Part shown: positions 1 to 8,672 of the stretch, in pieces
How the letters are laid out: every line of letters starts with the position of its first letter
Numbering within the stretch: position 1 is the first letter of the stretch
Source of the DNA: Clostridium puniceum
GTDB taxonomy: Bacteria; Bacillota; Clostridia; Clostridiales; Clostridiaceae
Length of the DNA: 64,000 bases
Assembly (NCBI RefSeq): GCF_002006345.1
Contig: NZ_LZZM01000125.1
Location: 1-64,000 of the forward strand
Direction: 5' to 3'
The notes under the pieces: model-generated
What the model was told of the DNA's origin: nothing
What the model saw: the letters and a program-made list of their open reading frames with translations, nothing else
The model's database searches: none
Program-made: the position numbers and the translations under genes

Positions 1-2
1 CG

Positions 3-203
3 CTAGAAGGATTTAATAGGCAAATCCGTAAATATACTAAGGCAAGAACTATATTCCCAACAGATCAATCTTTAAGCAAATGTGTATATTTAGCGACTAT
101 GGAAATTATAGAAAAATGGACTCAACCGACACCAAATTGGGGTAGAACTTTAGCAGAATTATCAATAATATTCGCTGAACAATTAAATGATGAACTAGCT
201 TAA
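3..203 (+). pseudogene. C-terminal part of an IS256-family (mutator-type) transposase, cut by the window edge
   Basis: The open frame from base 3 encodes 66 residues and a TAA stop. It contains the typical IS256 tail: LEGFNRQIRKYTKART, then FPTDQSLSKCVYLA, then KWTQPTPNWGRTLAEL. Only the end of the gene is inside the window, so whether the full transposase is intact cannot be judged. IS256 elements move by a DDE mechanism, and the catalytic residues would lie upstream. It is typed as pseudogene only because it is partial here. Confidence 0.8.
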
Positions 204-278
204 CAGTTTGTACTTTTTTGTAAAATCTATGTATAATATTTGATTTATTACTAATACTATAAGTGAATATAAAACATA

Positions 279-340
279 TTTTTAGTATTTACTAAAAATA
301 AAAAATATTACCAGAAAACAAAATTTCCAGTAATATTTTA
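279..340 (+). terminator. Hairpins after the IS256 transposase
   Basis: Two inverted repeats follow the transposase. One is TTTTTAGTA/TACTAAAAA at 279-298. The other is AAAATATTAC (303-312) paired with GTAATATTTT (331-340). They may be the end of the insertion sequence or its terminator; there is no clean T-tract, so confidence is modest. Confidence 0.4.
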
Positions 341-386
341 ATGATAAATGTGTTAATAACACAAAACTATCTAGAGTCCCAAATTA

Positions 387-418
387 CCCCTAGGAATTAT
401 ATCATTTATTCCTAGGGG
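387..418 (-). terminator. Strong hairpin terminating thrS
   Basis: A perfect 11-bp stem, CCCCTAGGAAT (387-397) with ATTCCTAGGGG (408-418), stands just past the thrS stop on the minus strand. T-rich sequence flanks it on both sides, so it could also stop transcription coming from the IS256 side. Confidence 0.7.
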
Positions 419-460
419 CTTAATTTATTCAGAACTTAAAAGTATCAACATTATAATATA

Positions 461-2392
461 TTATCTTTCTTTATTAGCTATTTCAGATAGAATTCTTTCG
501 ATGAATACATCTAACTTTATAGCACCTTCATCATCATTTTTTCTGCTTCTTACAGAAACTTCATTATTTGCAGCTTCTTTTTCGCCTACAACTAAGATAT
601 AAGGAGTTCTTTCAAGTCTTGCTTCTCTTATCTTGTAGCCAATCTTTTCAGCTCTGTAGTCAGCTTCAACTCTAACACCTTTATTTCTTAAGGCTTTTAC
701 AACTGAATCAGCATAATCATTATATTTGTCAGAGATTGGTAATACTTTTGCTTGAACTGGAGCAAGCCAAGTAGGGAAAGCACCTGCATATTTTTCAATA
801 AGCATTGCGATAGTTCTTTCATAACAGCCAATTGATGATCTATGGATAACAAATGGTATTTTCTTTTCTCCATTTTTATCAATATATGACATTCCTAATC
901 TTTCAGCTAAAGCAAAGTCTATTTGAACTGTTATTATAGTATCTTCTTTACCATGTACATTTTTAAATTGAATGTCAAGTTTTGGACCGTAGAAGGCTGC
1001 TTCACCTTCAGCTTCAGTATAGTTTATGTTTAAGTGATCTAAAATAACTCTCATTTGATTTTGAGTAGATTCCCAAGCTTCAGGGTTATTTATATATTTT
1101 TCAGTGTTATTTGGATCCCATTTTGAGAATCTATAAGTTATATCACTAGCTATTCCAAGTGTAGACATAACGTAATCTATTAAATCAATTACCCCTCTAA
1201 ATTCTTCTTCAACTTGTTCAGGAGTACAAACTATGTGACCTTCAGCTAGAGTAAATTGTCTTACTCTTATTAATCCATGCATTTCTCCAGAAGATTCTTT
1301 TCTAAATAAAGTAGAAGTTTCGTTATATCTTATTGGAAGATCTCTATAGCTGTGTTGTTCTGCATTATATACAGTAAATTGGAATGGACAAGTCATTGGT
1401 CTTAAAGCTAAAACTTCTGAATCATCACCTTCATTTTCTAAGATAAACATTCCATCTTTATAATGATCCCAGTGACCTGAAGCTTTAAATAAATCATTTT
1501 TTGACATAAATGGAGTTTTAGTTAAGACATATCCTCTTTTTGCTTCTTCATCTTCAATCCATCTTTGAAGAGTTTGAAATATTTTGGCTCCTTTGGGCAT
1601 TAATAAAGGAAGACCTTGACCTACTTTTTCGTCAGTTGTAAAGATTCCAAGTTCACGACCTAATTTATTATGATCTCTCTTCTTAGCTTCTTCTAAAGCT
1701 TCTAAAAATTCATCTAAATCTGCTTTCTTTAAGAAGGCAGTACCGTAAATTCTAGTAAGCATTTTATTCTTCTCATCACCCCTCCAGTAAGCACCAGCAC
1801 TTCTAGTAAGTTTGATTGCTTTAACTGGCTTTAAAGACATAAGGTGAGGACCAGCACATAAATCAGTGAAATCACCCATTTTGTAGAAGGAAATTGTTTC
1901 ATCTTTAGGAAGATCATTTATAAGTTCTACCTTATAAGGTTCATCCTTCATTAATTCTAAAGCTTCATTTCTTGGAAGCTCAAACCTTGAGATTTCAGGA
2001 TTTTCTTTGATAATTTTTTGCATTTCTGCTTCAATCTTTTCTAAGTCTGAAGCTGTGAAAGCAACGTCCTTATCAAAATCATAATAGAAGCCTGTAGTAA
2101 TAGAAGGTCCAATTGCTAATTTTACTTCAGGGAATAGCTTCTTAACAGCATAAGCTAAAACGTGAGATATACTATGTCTTACTGCATCTTTACCTTCTTG
2201 ATTATCAAATGTACATATGCCCAAAGACACATCTTCATTTATTTGGAATCTAAGGTCAACCACCTTATTATTTACAATTCCACAACAAGCGTTTCTAGCT
2301 AAACCTTCACTAATAGATTTAGCAATTTCATAGACTGATAATCCAGCTTCGAATTCTTTAACTGAACCATCTTTTAAAGTTACTTTGATCAT
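461..2392 (-). CDS. thrS: Threonine-tRNA ligase
   Basis: This cytosolic enzyme charges tRNA-Thr with threonine using ATP. The 643-residue length is normal for bacterial ThrRS. In order there are the N-terminal TGS domain (about 1-62), the editing domain with the HSISH metal motif and TGFYYDFD, the class II catalytic core with the motif 2 region RYNETSTLFRKESSGEMHG, and a C-terminal anticodon-binding domain ending in VVGEKEA and VFIERIL. The start ATG has a GGAG-like site just upstream on the minus strand. The gene stands alone under a T-box leader, so it is expected to be induced when uncharged tRNA-Thr accumulates. Confidence 0.97.
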   Translation of the reverse strand: MIKVTLKDGSVKEFEAGLSVYEIAKSISEGLARNACCGIVNNKVVDLRFQINEDVSLGICTFDNQEGKDAVRHSISHVLAYAVKKLFPEVKLAIGPSITTGFYYDFDKDVAFTASDLEKIEAEMQKIIKENPEISRFELPRNEALELMKDEPYKVELINDLPKDETISFYKMGDFTDLCAGPHLMSLKPVKAIKLTRSAGAYWRGDEKNKMLTRIYGTAFLKKADLDEFLEALEEAKKRDHNKLGRELGIFTTDEKVGQGLPLLMPKGAKIFQTLQRWIEDEEAKRGYVLTKTPFMSKNDLFKASGHWDHYKDGMFILENEGDDSEVLALRPMTCPFQFTVYNAEQHSYRDLPIRYNETSTLFRKESSGEMHGLIRVRQFTLAEGHIVCTPEQVEEEFRGVIDLIDYVMSTLGIASDITYRFSKWDPNNTEKYINNPEAWESTQNQMRVILDHLNINYTEAEGEAAFYGPKLDIQFKNVHGKEDTIITVQIDFALAERLGMSYIDKNGEKKIPFVIHRSSIGCYERTIAMLIEKYAGAFPTWLAPVQAKVLPISDKYNDYADSVVKALRNKGVRVEADYRAEKIGYKIREARLERTPYILVVGEKEAANNEVSVRSRKNDDEGAIKLDVFIERILSEIANKER

Positions 2393-2503
2393 TAAAAAAA
2401 CTCCTCTCGATACTTTGTTTAATTAACAGTTAATGTCCAAGAATACAATTGAACAATTACAGTTATTATTTTTTGTAAAATTATTTATAATTTCTTGATT
2501 AAA

Positions 2504-2804
2504 ATAAAAAAACTCCGTCTCTAAAAATATAGAGACGAAGTGATATCCGTGGTTCCACTCTAATTACCTAAAACATTAATTAAAAAGTCTAAACATTAAA
2601 ATATAATAGTGCCAAAAGACTATCTTAAATAATTTAAAAATAGGTCACTTAAATTTATCGTAACGTGATAATAACGGACTTTATTAAAGTCACTCAGAGG
2701 TGGTTTTCAGTCTAAATCTATTTGAGAATATTACACCAATTATTCTCTCTCTGAAAAATACGATTTTAGCTTACTGTCCTCATCAATGTATTAACATATT
2801 AATA
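2504..2804 (-). promoter_or_regulatory. T-box riboswitch leader of thrS
   Basis: Read on the minus strand, the leader contains the T-box AGAGTGGAACCACGG (2561-2547). It is followed by a terminator hairpin, CTTCGTCTCTA with TAGAGACGGAG (2540-2513), and a run of T. Upstream is a Stem I with the apical hairpin GAGAATA...TATTCTC and an AGTAA S-turn-like element facing the 3' side. The best specifier is ACC (2704-2702), a threonine codon, between the arms GAGG and CCTC. The codon assignment is my hand fold; the T-box and terminator are directly visible. Uncharged tRNA-Thr would favour the antiterminator. Confidence 0.93.
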
Positions 2805-2810
2805 GTACTT

Positions 2811-2839
2811 ATTATAATCATTGAAATTTTCCATGTCAA
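2811..2839 (-). promoter_or_regulatory. Sigma-A promoter of the thrS leader
   Basis: On the minus strand TTGACA (2839-2834) and TATAAT (2816-2811) are separated by exactly 17 bp. Transcription would begin near 2804, giving a leader of about 400 nt before the thrS start, right for a T-box. Confidence 0.9.
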
Positions 2840-3074
2840 TAAGATAAATGAAAAAAAATTACAGGAAAAATTAAAGTTTTCTGCTGAATTTAGGATAACG
2901 TATTGTTGCATAATTTAAATATGTTAGAAAAACGGTATATAATTTGGATAAATTTAAATGATGAGTATTAATATGAGATTCTTAACAGTATTTTAATGAT
3001 ATTTTAATAAGAAGTTTATTAAAGTAGATTAAAATGAGCCTGAGAGAGTAAAGTTATTTATTCAGGAGGTAGTA

Positions 3075-5585
3075 ATGAATAAAAAAATAAAAAGTATTAA
3101 GGTAAAAATTATATTATTTCTAATACCAATGTTATTAATTGCATTTACAGGATTATCAGGATTGGGATATAAATTTGCAAGTAATTCTTTAAAAGAAAGT
3201 AATTTAAATATAATGGCAGAGATGACTAAGACAGCAGCAGGAAGAGCAGATGACCAGATAAAGAGTGAAATTAAAAATCTTGAGGCGATAGCCAGCAATC
3301 CAATAATTGCTGATGAAAAGGTTCCGTTAAAGGATAAGGTGGAAATTTTAAAGCCAGCCTTAGAAGCAATTGGACAGGTTAGTTTAAGCATAAGTGATAA
3401 AGAGGGAAATTCAATAGATACTGCAGGTAATACTAAGAAAATAAAGACAACTCAAAGTTTTATGAAATCAATAAAAGGTGAAAATGCTATAACAAATCCA
3501 TATGTAGATCCAGTTACAAATGCTAAGGTTATTGCATATTCAGTACATATTAAGGATTCAAAAGGAGATATAATTGGAACTATTACATTAGTAAAAGACT
3601 GCAAGGATTTTTCTGTTTTAAATAAGGAAATAAAGTTCTTACAAACAGGAAGTGCTTTAATTGTAGATAATAACGGGAATTTTATAGTAGCAGAAGATGA
3701 AACTTTAGTAAATGAAAATAAGAATATTACAAATATAACATCGGATAAAGGCTCTCTTGAGGACTTAAATAATATAGGGAAAAGTATGATTATTGGAACC
3801 CAATCTGGAATTGGAAAGTATAGTTATGAAGGTAAATTAAAGTATATGGCTTATAGTCCAATAGGAAAAACAGGTCTTTCTATGGGAATTTCAGTTGAAG
3901 AAAAGGACCTGTTGGGGGCATTAAGTAGTTTAGCGATGGTTGATACAGTAGTCACAATTATTATGATAATATTAATATCCTCTATAATAGTTGGTTTCAC
4001 TATCAAGGTAATAACTAGATTATTAAAAGCTAAAACTTATGTAGATAGTATTGCAAAAGGGGATTTTTATACTCAAATTGAAGATAAATATGTTAAAGGA
4101 AATGATGAGATAAGTGAAATTTGTACAAGTGTAGGTGAAGCAAAAACAGCTGTTGGCGGTATGATAAGATCAGTTAGAAATAATGCTAATATAGTGAGAA
4201 ATGGGTCAGTATCTTTAACAGAAGTAGCAGAACAATTATCAGTGCTAACAGAAGAAATATCAGCATCTATAGGGGAAGTTTATGCTAATACCAATAAACA
4301 AAGCTGCAATTTTGAAGATATAACTAGTAAGCTTGCTCATTTTGGGGAAAAAGTAAATGAAGTACAAGACAATGTACACTTTATTAGTAAAGATGTTTTA
4401 ATTATAAATGATAAATCATTACTAGGAACTGAAAATATAGAACAGTTAAATGATGGAATTATAAGTGTTAATGAGAGTTTTGATAGATTTGGAATGAACA
4501 TAGAGTATATTCAAGGGGATATGAAAAATGTAAGTGAAATTATTAATATTATAAATGGCATTTCAGAACAAATAAATCTGTTAGCCTTTAATGCTGCAAT
4601 CGAAGCGGCTAGTGCAGGGGAAGCTGGAAGAGGATTTAATGTTATAGCATCAGAAGTTAGAAAGCTTTCGGATAAGAGTAAAGAATCAGCTCAAAATATT
4701 AGTAAAATAATAAATAGACTTACAAAAGTAATAAATAAGCTTGTAGAAGAGTCCAGCAATATGGATAATGAATTAGAAAAACAAAAGAACATAATATATG
4801 AAGCATCAAGTTCTTTTTCTGAAATTGTTGTATTAGTTAATGAAATTACTCCTAAGGTTTCTAATATAGACAGTGCTTTTAAAGATATTGGAGATAATAA
4901 GGATTTAATTGTTGAAACTATATGTGAATTATCAGAAGAAATAAAAAACACTTCTAATTCTCTAGAACAAGTAACTGACTCATCAGTAGAACTTGCAAAG
5001 CTTGCAGAAAGTGTAAACGGCAGTGCAGATATTTTACTATACAAGGCTGATGATTTAATAGAAAAGGTAAAACAATTTAAAATAGAAAAAGAAGATTTTA
5101 GAAATGAAGTAGTAGTGACTATAGAAGAAATGAATTCAAAAGAAATCGATTTGGAAAGTTTAAAAAAACAATATAAAGAAGAAATGCAATTGGAAGCAGA
5201 AAAATCATCTCTTGAAGAAGCAATTTTAAATAAAGCATATGTAAATAATTTAGAAAAGACTGATGAAGAATTGAATATTGAAAGAGATTTAGACTTAACT
5301 TTGGATGAAGAATTAAAGAATTTAGCCAAACCTTCAGAGGAAGAGTTAAAGCAGCAATATGAAATTGATGAAACAACAAACTTAGATTTATCATTGGTAG
5401 AAAATTTTGTTACTTTAAGTGTATCACCTTTAGAGAAATTAGAAGCAGATTTACCAACTAAGGATTTTGGCTGGGGCTGCTCCAAGGTAACAGAATTAAA
5501 GGATTATGTTAAAGAAAAGGAAATTAAGGAACATGAAGAAGAGGAAAAAGAATTAAAAGCATATAATGGAACTTATATGGTATAG
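3075..5585 (+). CDS. Methyl-accepting chemotaxis protein with a periplasmic-type sensor domain and a long acidic tail
   Basis: This is a membrane chemoreceptor of 836 residues. A signal-anchor helix (about 10-30) precedes an extracellular sensor of the double-Cache type (about 35-280), with a second membrane helix at about 283-310. A HAMP region follows, then the cytoplasmic signalling hairpin with the tip [21 protein letters not shown] and [18 protein letters not shown]. After about residue 650 comes an unusual tail of some 170 residues, rich in Glu and Leu, ending in GTYMV. The start is set by AGGAGGT 7 nt upstream of the ATG. It is monocistronic and lies before motAB and cheA. The ligand is unknown. 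Confidence 0.92.
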   Translation: MNKKIKSIKVKIILFLIPMLLIAFTGLSGLGYKFASNSLKESNLNIMAEMTKTAAGRADDQIKSEIKNLEAIASNPIIADEKVPLKDKVEILKPALEAIGQVSLSISDKEGNSIDTAGNTKKIKTTQSFMKSIKGENAITNPYVDPVTNAKVIAYSVHIKDSKGDIIGTITLVKDCKDFSVLNKEIKFLQTGSALIVDNNGNFIVAEDETLVNENKNITNITSDKGSLEDLNNIGKSMIIGTQSGIGKYSYEGKLKYMAYSPIGKTGLSMGISVEEKDLLGALSSLAMVDTVVTIIMIILISSIIVGFTIKVITRLLKAKTYVDSIAKGDFYTQIEDKYVKGNDEISEICTSVGEAKTAVGGMIRSVRNNANIVRNGSVSLTEVAEQLSVLTEEISASIGEVYANTNKQSCNFEDITSKLAHFGEKVNEVQDNVHFISKDVLIINDKSLLGTENIEQLNDGIISVNESFDRFGMNIEYIQGDMKNVSEIINIINGISEQINLLAFNAAIEAASAGEAGRGFNVIASEVRKLSDKSKESAQNISKIINRLTKVINKLVEESSNMDNELEKQKNIIYEASSSFSEIVVLVNEITPKVSNIDSAFKDIGDNKDLIVETICELSEEIKNTSNSLEQVTDSSVELAKLAESVNGSADILLYKADDLIEKVKQFKIEKEDFRNEVVVTIEEMNSKEIDLESLKKQYKEEMQLEAEKSSLEEAILNKAYVNNLEKTDEELNIERDLDLTLDEELKNLAKPSEEELKQQYEIDETTNLDLSLVENFVTLSVSPLEKLEADLPTKDFGWGCSKVTELKDYVKEKEIKEHEEEEKELKAYNGTYMV

Positions 5586-5777
5586 AAAATAGGTCAATAT
5601 GTTGATAAGGCATAAGTCTAAATATACTATAATATAGGATATCTATAATTTTAAAGATACTCTAAATTAAGGTATAACATAATATTTTTAGCATTTACCT
5701 ATTATGATATAGTTCAGATATCTATAAATATCCACAGATGATTATTAAAATTTACCTGTGAATATTTGTGAATTGTC

Positions 5778-5826
5778 AAAGACCATTTGTATAAGCAGAT
5801 TGTTATGCTCTACATATGGTCTTTTA
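5778..5826 (+). terminator. Terminator downstream of the first chemoreceptor gene
   Basis: AAAGACCAT (5778-5786) pairs with ATGGTCTTT (5816-5824) and is followed by T-rich sequence. A second inverted repeat lies just before it (AAATAT-CACAG with CTGTG-ATATTT, near 5727-5768). Confidence 0.6.
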
Positions 5827-5883
5827 GTTTCATATATTTATTTTTAAGCAATACGTTGAGCTCTTCTTATTCTCAAACAAAAT

Positions 5884-6249
5884 TTAATTTCCTAATTCGG
5901 TCCAATGGTCAAGTGCTTCATTTAATTCTGAATAGGAATTTGATTGGTCTTTAGCTTTAATACTTCCTTTAAGGCGTGCTATATTTGTGCTAAAGGAATT
6001 TATTTCATCACGTTCAGAACTAAATTGTACTTTTTTAATTACTTTCTCCCAGGTTATTTTTAATTTATCAGTTTTAGAATTAGCAGCGTCCCAATTTTCT
6101 AACTCTATGTCTTGAATAATTGACTGTATTGATTCAGGAATACTATTGCCATTTTTAAAAGTTGGTTTTAATATAGAGCTGCTAAACATAATAAATATAA
6201 AAATAGTTAACGTAACTATTGGGATAGTTATAACTAAAAATTTTCTCAT
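5884..6249 (-). CDS. Membrane-anchored DUF4363-like protein
   Basis: The 121-residue protein has one N-terminal membrane helix (about 4-24). An outward helical domain follows with the spaced tryptophan pattern ELENWDAANSKTDKLKITWEKV and a final LDHWTELGN. This matches what I know of DUF4363 proteins, whose function is not established. It stands alone and convergent to the upstream chemoreceptor gene. The ATG is preceded by AAAGGAGAACTAC, a good ribosome site. Confidence 0.6.
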   Translation of the reverse strand: MRKFLVITIPIVTLTIFIFIMFSSSILKPTFKNGNSIPESIQSIIQDIELENWDAANSKTDKLKITWEKVIKKVQFSSERDEINSFSTNIARLKGSIKAKDQSNSYSELNEALDHWTELGN

Positions 6250-6864
6250 AAATGTAGTTCTCCTTTAAATCTCTGTTATTTTAGTAATATCGAAAAATAA
6301 GTAAAAAAGAATGATATAAATAGATTTCATGGAAATTATTGAACATAGTGCATAAAAATTAATAAATCTTCCTTGAATTTTGAAATCCATAATAGAGTGG
6401 ACAAGAATATAAAATTTAATTATATAATTATAGTCAGCTTAAATTTTAGGAAGTTAATATATTTATTATTTAACATAAAGCAAATTTTATACTATTAGAT
6501 TTACTTTGCATTAAATAATAAATAGCGATACATTAAAGTACATTTAATGAAGAATTGGTAAATTTAATGATTAGGAATATAGAAAATTTACAGATGAATT
6601 AAGTGGATTTTTGGAGATAAATAGTCGGAAATTACTGTAGAAACAAGTAGTAGAGAATTGTACATAAATAAAAATATATGCAAAATATATGTAAAATATA
6701 GTTCTATATTAGTAAAATTTATGGTATTATATTTTTAGATGAATTTTCATAAACCTTAAAAAAGTTGAATTATTAGAATTTTATAGGGAAGTTTTGAACA
6801 AAATAAATGAAAAAATCGACATTTAAGGTATATTAGGGTATACATATTAATAAGGGGGACAAAC
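6250..6864. other. Intergenic region between the DUF4363 gene and motA
   Basis: About 615 bases without a supported gene. An imperfect inverted repeat spans roughly 6462-6523 (TTATTATTTAA near its left end, TTAAATAATAAAT at its right). The motA promoter must lie here, but I could not pick convincing -35/-10 boxes. The last 40 bases carry GGTATATTAGGGTATACA and the motA ribosome site. Confidence 0.5.
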
Positions 6865-7647
6865 ATGGATATATTTTTAATTATGGGTATGATTGGTGGC
6901 TTAGTAATTGTAGTTGCAGCTATGTTAGAAAAAGGAGCAAGTCTTTCTGTATTACTAAGCCTTGAAGCGTTATTGGTAATTATCGGTGGTACTATAATTG
7001 CTTTGTTAAATTCTTTTCCAAAAGAGGAGTTTAAAAAGATTCCTAAAATTTTTGGAGTTCTTTTCAGTGCTAAAGGTCAACAAGATCCTGCAGAAATTAT
7101 AGCACAACTTGTAGAAATGTCTCAAACAACTAGAAGAGATGGATTATTATCTCTAGAAGGTACTATACAAGGACTAGAAAATAAATTTATGAAAAAAGGG
7201 CTAGAAATGGTGGTTGATGGTTTAGAACCAGACCTCATTAAAGAAGTATTAGAAATAGAAATTGAAAGTATGGAAGAGAGACATCGTCTTGGTGCCACAG
7301 CTTTTTCGACAGCAGGTGGAACGGCTCCAACGCTTGGAGTTTTAGGAGCCGTTATTGGACTAATTGGTGCTCTTGGAAATCTTAATGATATTGATAAACT
7401 TGGAGAAAGTATAAAATCTGCCTTTGTTGCAACTGTTTATGGTATTTTTACTGGATATTTAATTTGGCATCCATTTTCTAATAGATTAAAAAGAAAATCT
7501 TTAGAAGAAATGCAAAATATGAATATTATGCTTGAAGGAATTTTAGCTATTCAAGCAGGAAATAATCCTAAAAGTATTGAAAGAAAGTTAGTGGGAATGT
7601 TAGCACCAAAAGACAGAGTTAGATTTGAAGAAAATAATGATAGGTAA
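6865..7647 (+). CDS. motA: Flagellar motor stator protein MotA
   Basis: MotA and MotB form the ion channel that drives flagellar rotation. The 260-residue protein shows the four-helix MotA plan: two N-terminal helices (MDIFLIMGMIGGLVIV and LLVIIGGTIIALL), a charged cytoplasmic loop with ESMEERHRLGATAF, and two C-terminal helices (GVLGAVIGLIGAL and FVATVYGIFTGYLI). The ribosome site AAGGGGGAC precedes the ATG. motB begins 15 nt after the stop, so the two are one operon. No flagellar structural genes are nearby, so this is probably an additional or detached stator set. Confidence 0.95.
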   Translation: MDIFLIMGMIGGLVIVVAAMLEKGASLSVLLSLEALLVIIGGTIIALLNSFPKEEFKKIPKIFGVLFSAKGQQDPAEIIAQLVEMSQTTRRDGLLSLEGTIQGLENKFMKKGLEMVVDGLEPDLIKEVLEIEIESMEERHRLGATAFSTAGGTAPTLGVLGAVIGLIGALGNLNDIDKLGESIKSAFVATVYGIFTGYLIWHPFSNRLKRKSLEEMQNMNIMLEGILAIQAGNNPKSIERKLVGMLAPKDRVRFEENNDR

Positions 7648-7662
7648 TTAAGGAGAAGAGTG

Positions 7663-8406
7663 ATGAGTAAGAAAAAGCAGCATCATGAAGAGCATGTTGA
7701 TGAAGCATGGCTTCTTCCATATTCAGATATGTTAACCCTCCTATTGGCGCTATTTATTGTTATGTTTGCAATGGGACAAACAGATCAAGCAAAGCTTCAA
7801 GCTATGAGCAAATCATTTAACGTGATTTTTTCAGGTGGCTCTGGTGTTATGATGCAAGATGGAAGTTCCATGGTTCCTATGGATGGGGAGGGTGGACAAG
7901 CTGAAGTTTATAATGCAAAAACAGAAGAAGATAAGATGACTGAAATTAAGAAGATGCTAGAACAAGAAATTGGAAAAGAGGGCTATTCAGATAAGGTTAA
8001 AGTCAATCTTACTAGTGAAGGGTTAGAGATTGCAATACAGGATGCAGTGCTTTTTAGATCAGGAGAGGCTGAAATAATGAATGATGTATCACCATTGCTT
8101 TCAAAACTTTCAACTATGTTACATGACCTAGATAATAAGGTTAAAATTGTGGGACATACAGATAATGTACCAATTAGTAATGGAAAGTTTAGATCAAACT
8201 GGGATTTAAGTGCAATGCGTGCTATAAATGTAATGAATTATATGGTCACATCAACTGGAATTACTGCAGATAGAGCATCTATTGAAGCTCATGGTGAATA
8301 CATGCCTAAATATGATAATAGTACAGAAGATGGCAGGGCTAAAAATAGAAGAGTAGAAATTATTGTTATTAGAAAATATCCAACAGAAGAAAAGAAAACT
8401 AATTAA
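7663..8406 (+). CDS. motB: Flagellar motor stator protein MotB
   Basis: This 247-residue membrane protein has one helix, LLPYSDMLTLLLALFIVMFA, containing the essential ion-binding Asp (residue 22). A plug and linker region follows, then a C-terminal OmpA-like peptidoglycan-binding domain (VKIVGHTDNVP, then RAINVMNYM, then NRRVEIIV). A GTG at 7660 is in frame, but it lies only 4 nt after AGGAG; the ATG at 7663 gives better spacing and was chosen. The pair with motA is translationally close. Asp with nearby polar residues cannot by itself tell H+ from Na+ use. Confidence 0.94.
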   Translation: MSKKKQHHEEHVDEAWLLPYSDMLTLLLALFIVMFAMGQTDQAKLQAMSKSFNVIFSGGSGVMMQDGSSMVPMDGEGGQAEVYNAKTEEDKMTEIKKMLEQEIGKEGYSDKVKVNLTSEGLEIAIQDAVLFRSGEAEIMNDVSPLLSKLSTMLHDLDNKVKIVGHTDNVPISNGKFRSNWDLSAMRAINVMNYMVTSTGITADRASIEAHGEYMPKYDNSTEDGRAKNRRVEIIVIRKYPTEEKKTN

Positions 8407-8437
8407 TATAATTCCAATTAAAAATATATTGATTAGT

Positions 8438-8504
8438 TAAAGCATTCAATTGACGTTAATGATATCTTATTTAGATATTGGGAACCTAATTGGGTGCTTT
8501 TTTT
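8438..8504 (+). terminator. Terminator of the motAB operon
   Basis: AAGCATTCAATT (8440-8451) pairs with AATTGGGTGCTT (8488-8499), with G-T pairs, and is followed by a run of seven T. It separates motAB from cheA. Confidence 0.8.
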
Positions 8505-8522
8505 ATATATTGACTTTAAAGT

Positions 8523-8588
8523 GTGCAATTTGCATTTATATATAATATAGTAGTGCAATTTGCATTTAAATCAGTGACCTGAGGGACT
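8523..8588 (+). promoter_or_regulatory. Composite regulatory module upstream of cheA (copy A)
   Basis: Two direct copies of GTGCAATTTGCATTTA begin at 8523 and 8553, exactly 30 bp apart. TGACCTGAGGGACT follows at 8575-8588, 21 bp after the start of the second TGCAATTTGCAT. The same arrangement with the same spacings stands before cheY. A TATAAT lies between the two repeats (8541-8546). The last block is 84 bp before the cheA start. The near-palindromic TGCAATTTGCA suggests a dimeric DNA-binding protein, which I cannot name. Confidence 0.75.
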
Positions 8589-8672
8589 TAAAAGATATTA
8601 ATAAACAACTTAATATAACAATATAGGGAAGTTTATGCATTTATATAGGGATATTACGGGGAGGGAATTGAG

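Noticed and set aside
2700..2918. 72-codon open frame on the plus strand
   Set aside because: It lies over the T-box leader and promoter of thrS on the other strand, has no ribosome site and shows no family features.
4691..5485. 264-codon frame on the minus strand within the first MCP gene
   Set aside because: Serine- and phenylalanine-rich translation of the opposite strand of a clear coding sequence; a shadow frame.
8510..8546. Ordinary sigma-A promoter before cheA from TTGACT and TATAAT
   Set aside because: The boxes are 25 bp apart, far outside the usual 16-18 bp. The second module copy has no matching TATAAT.
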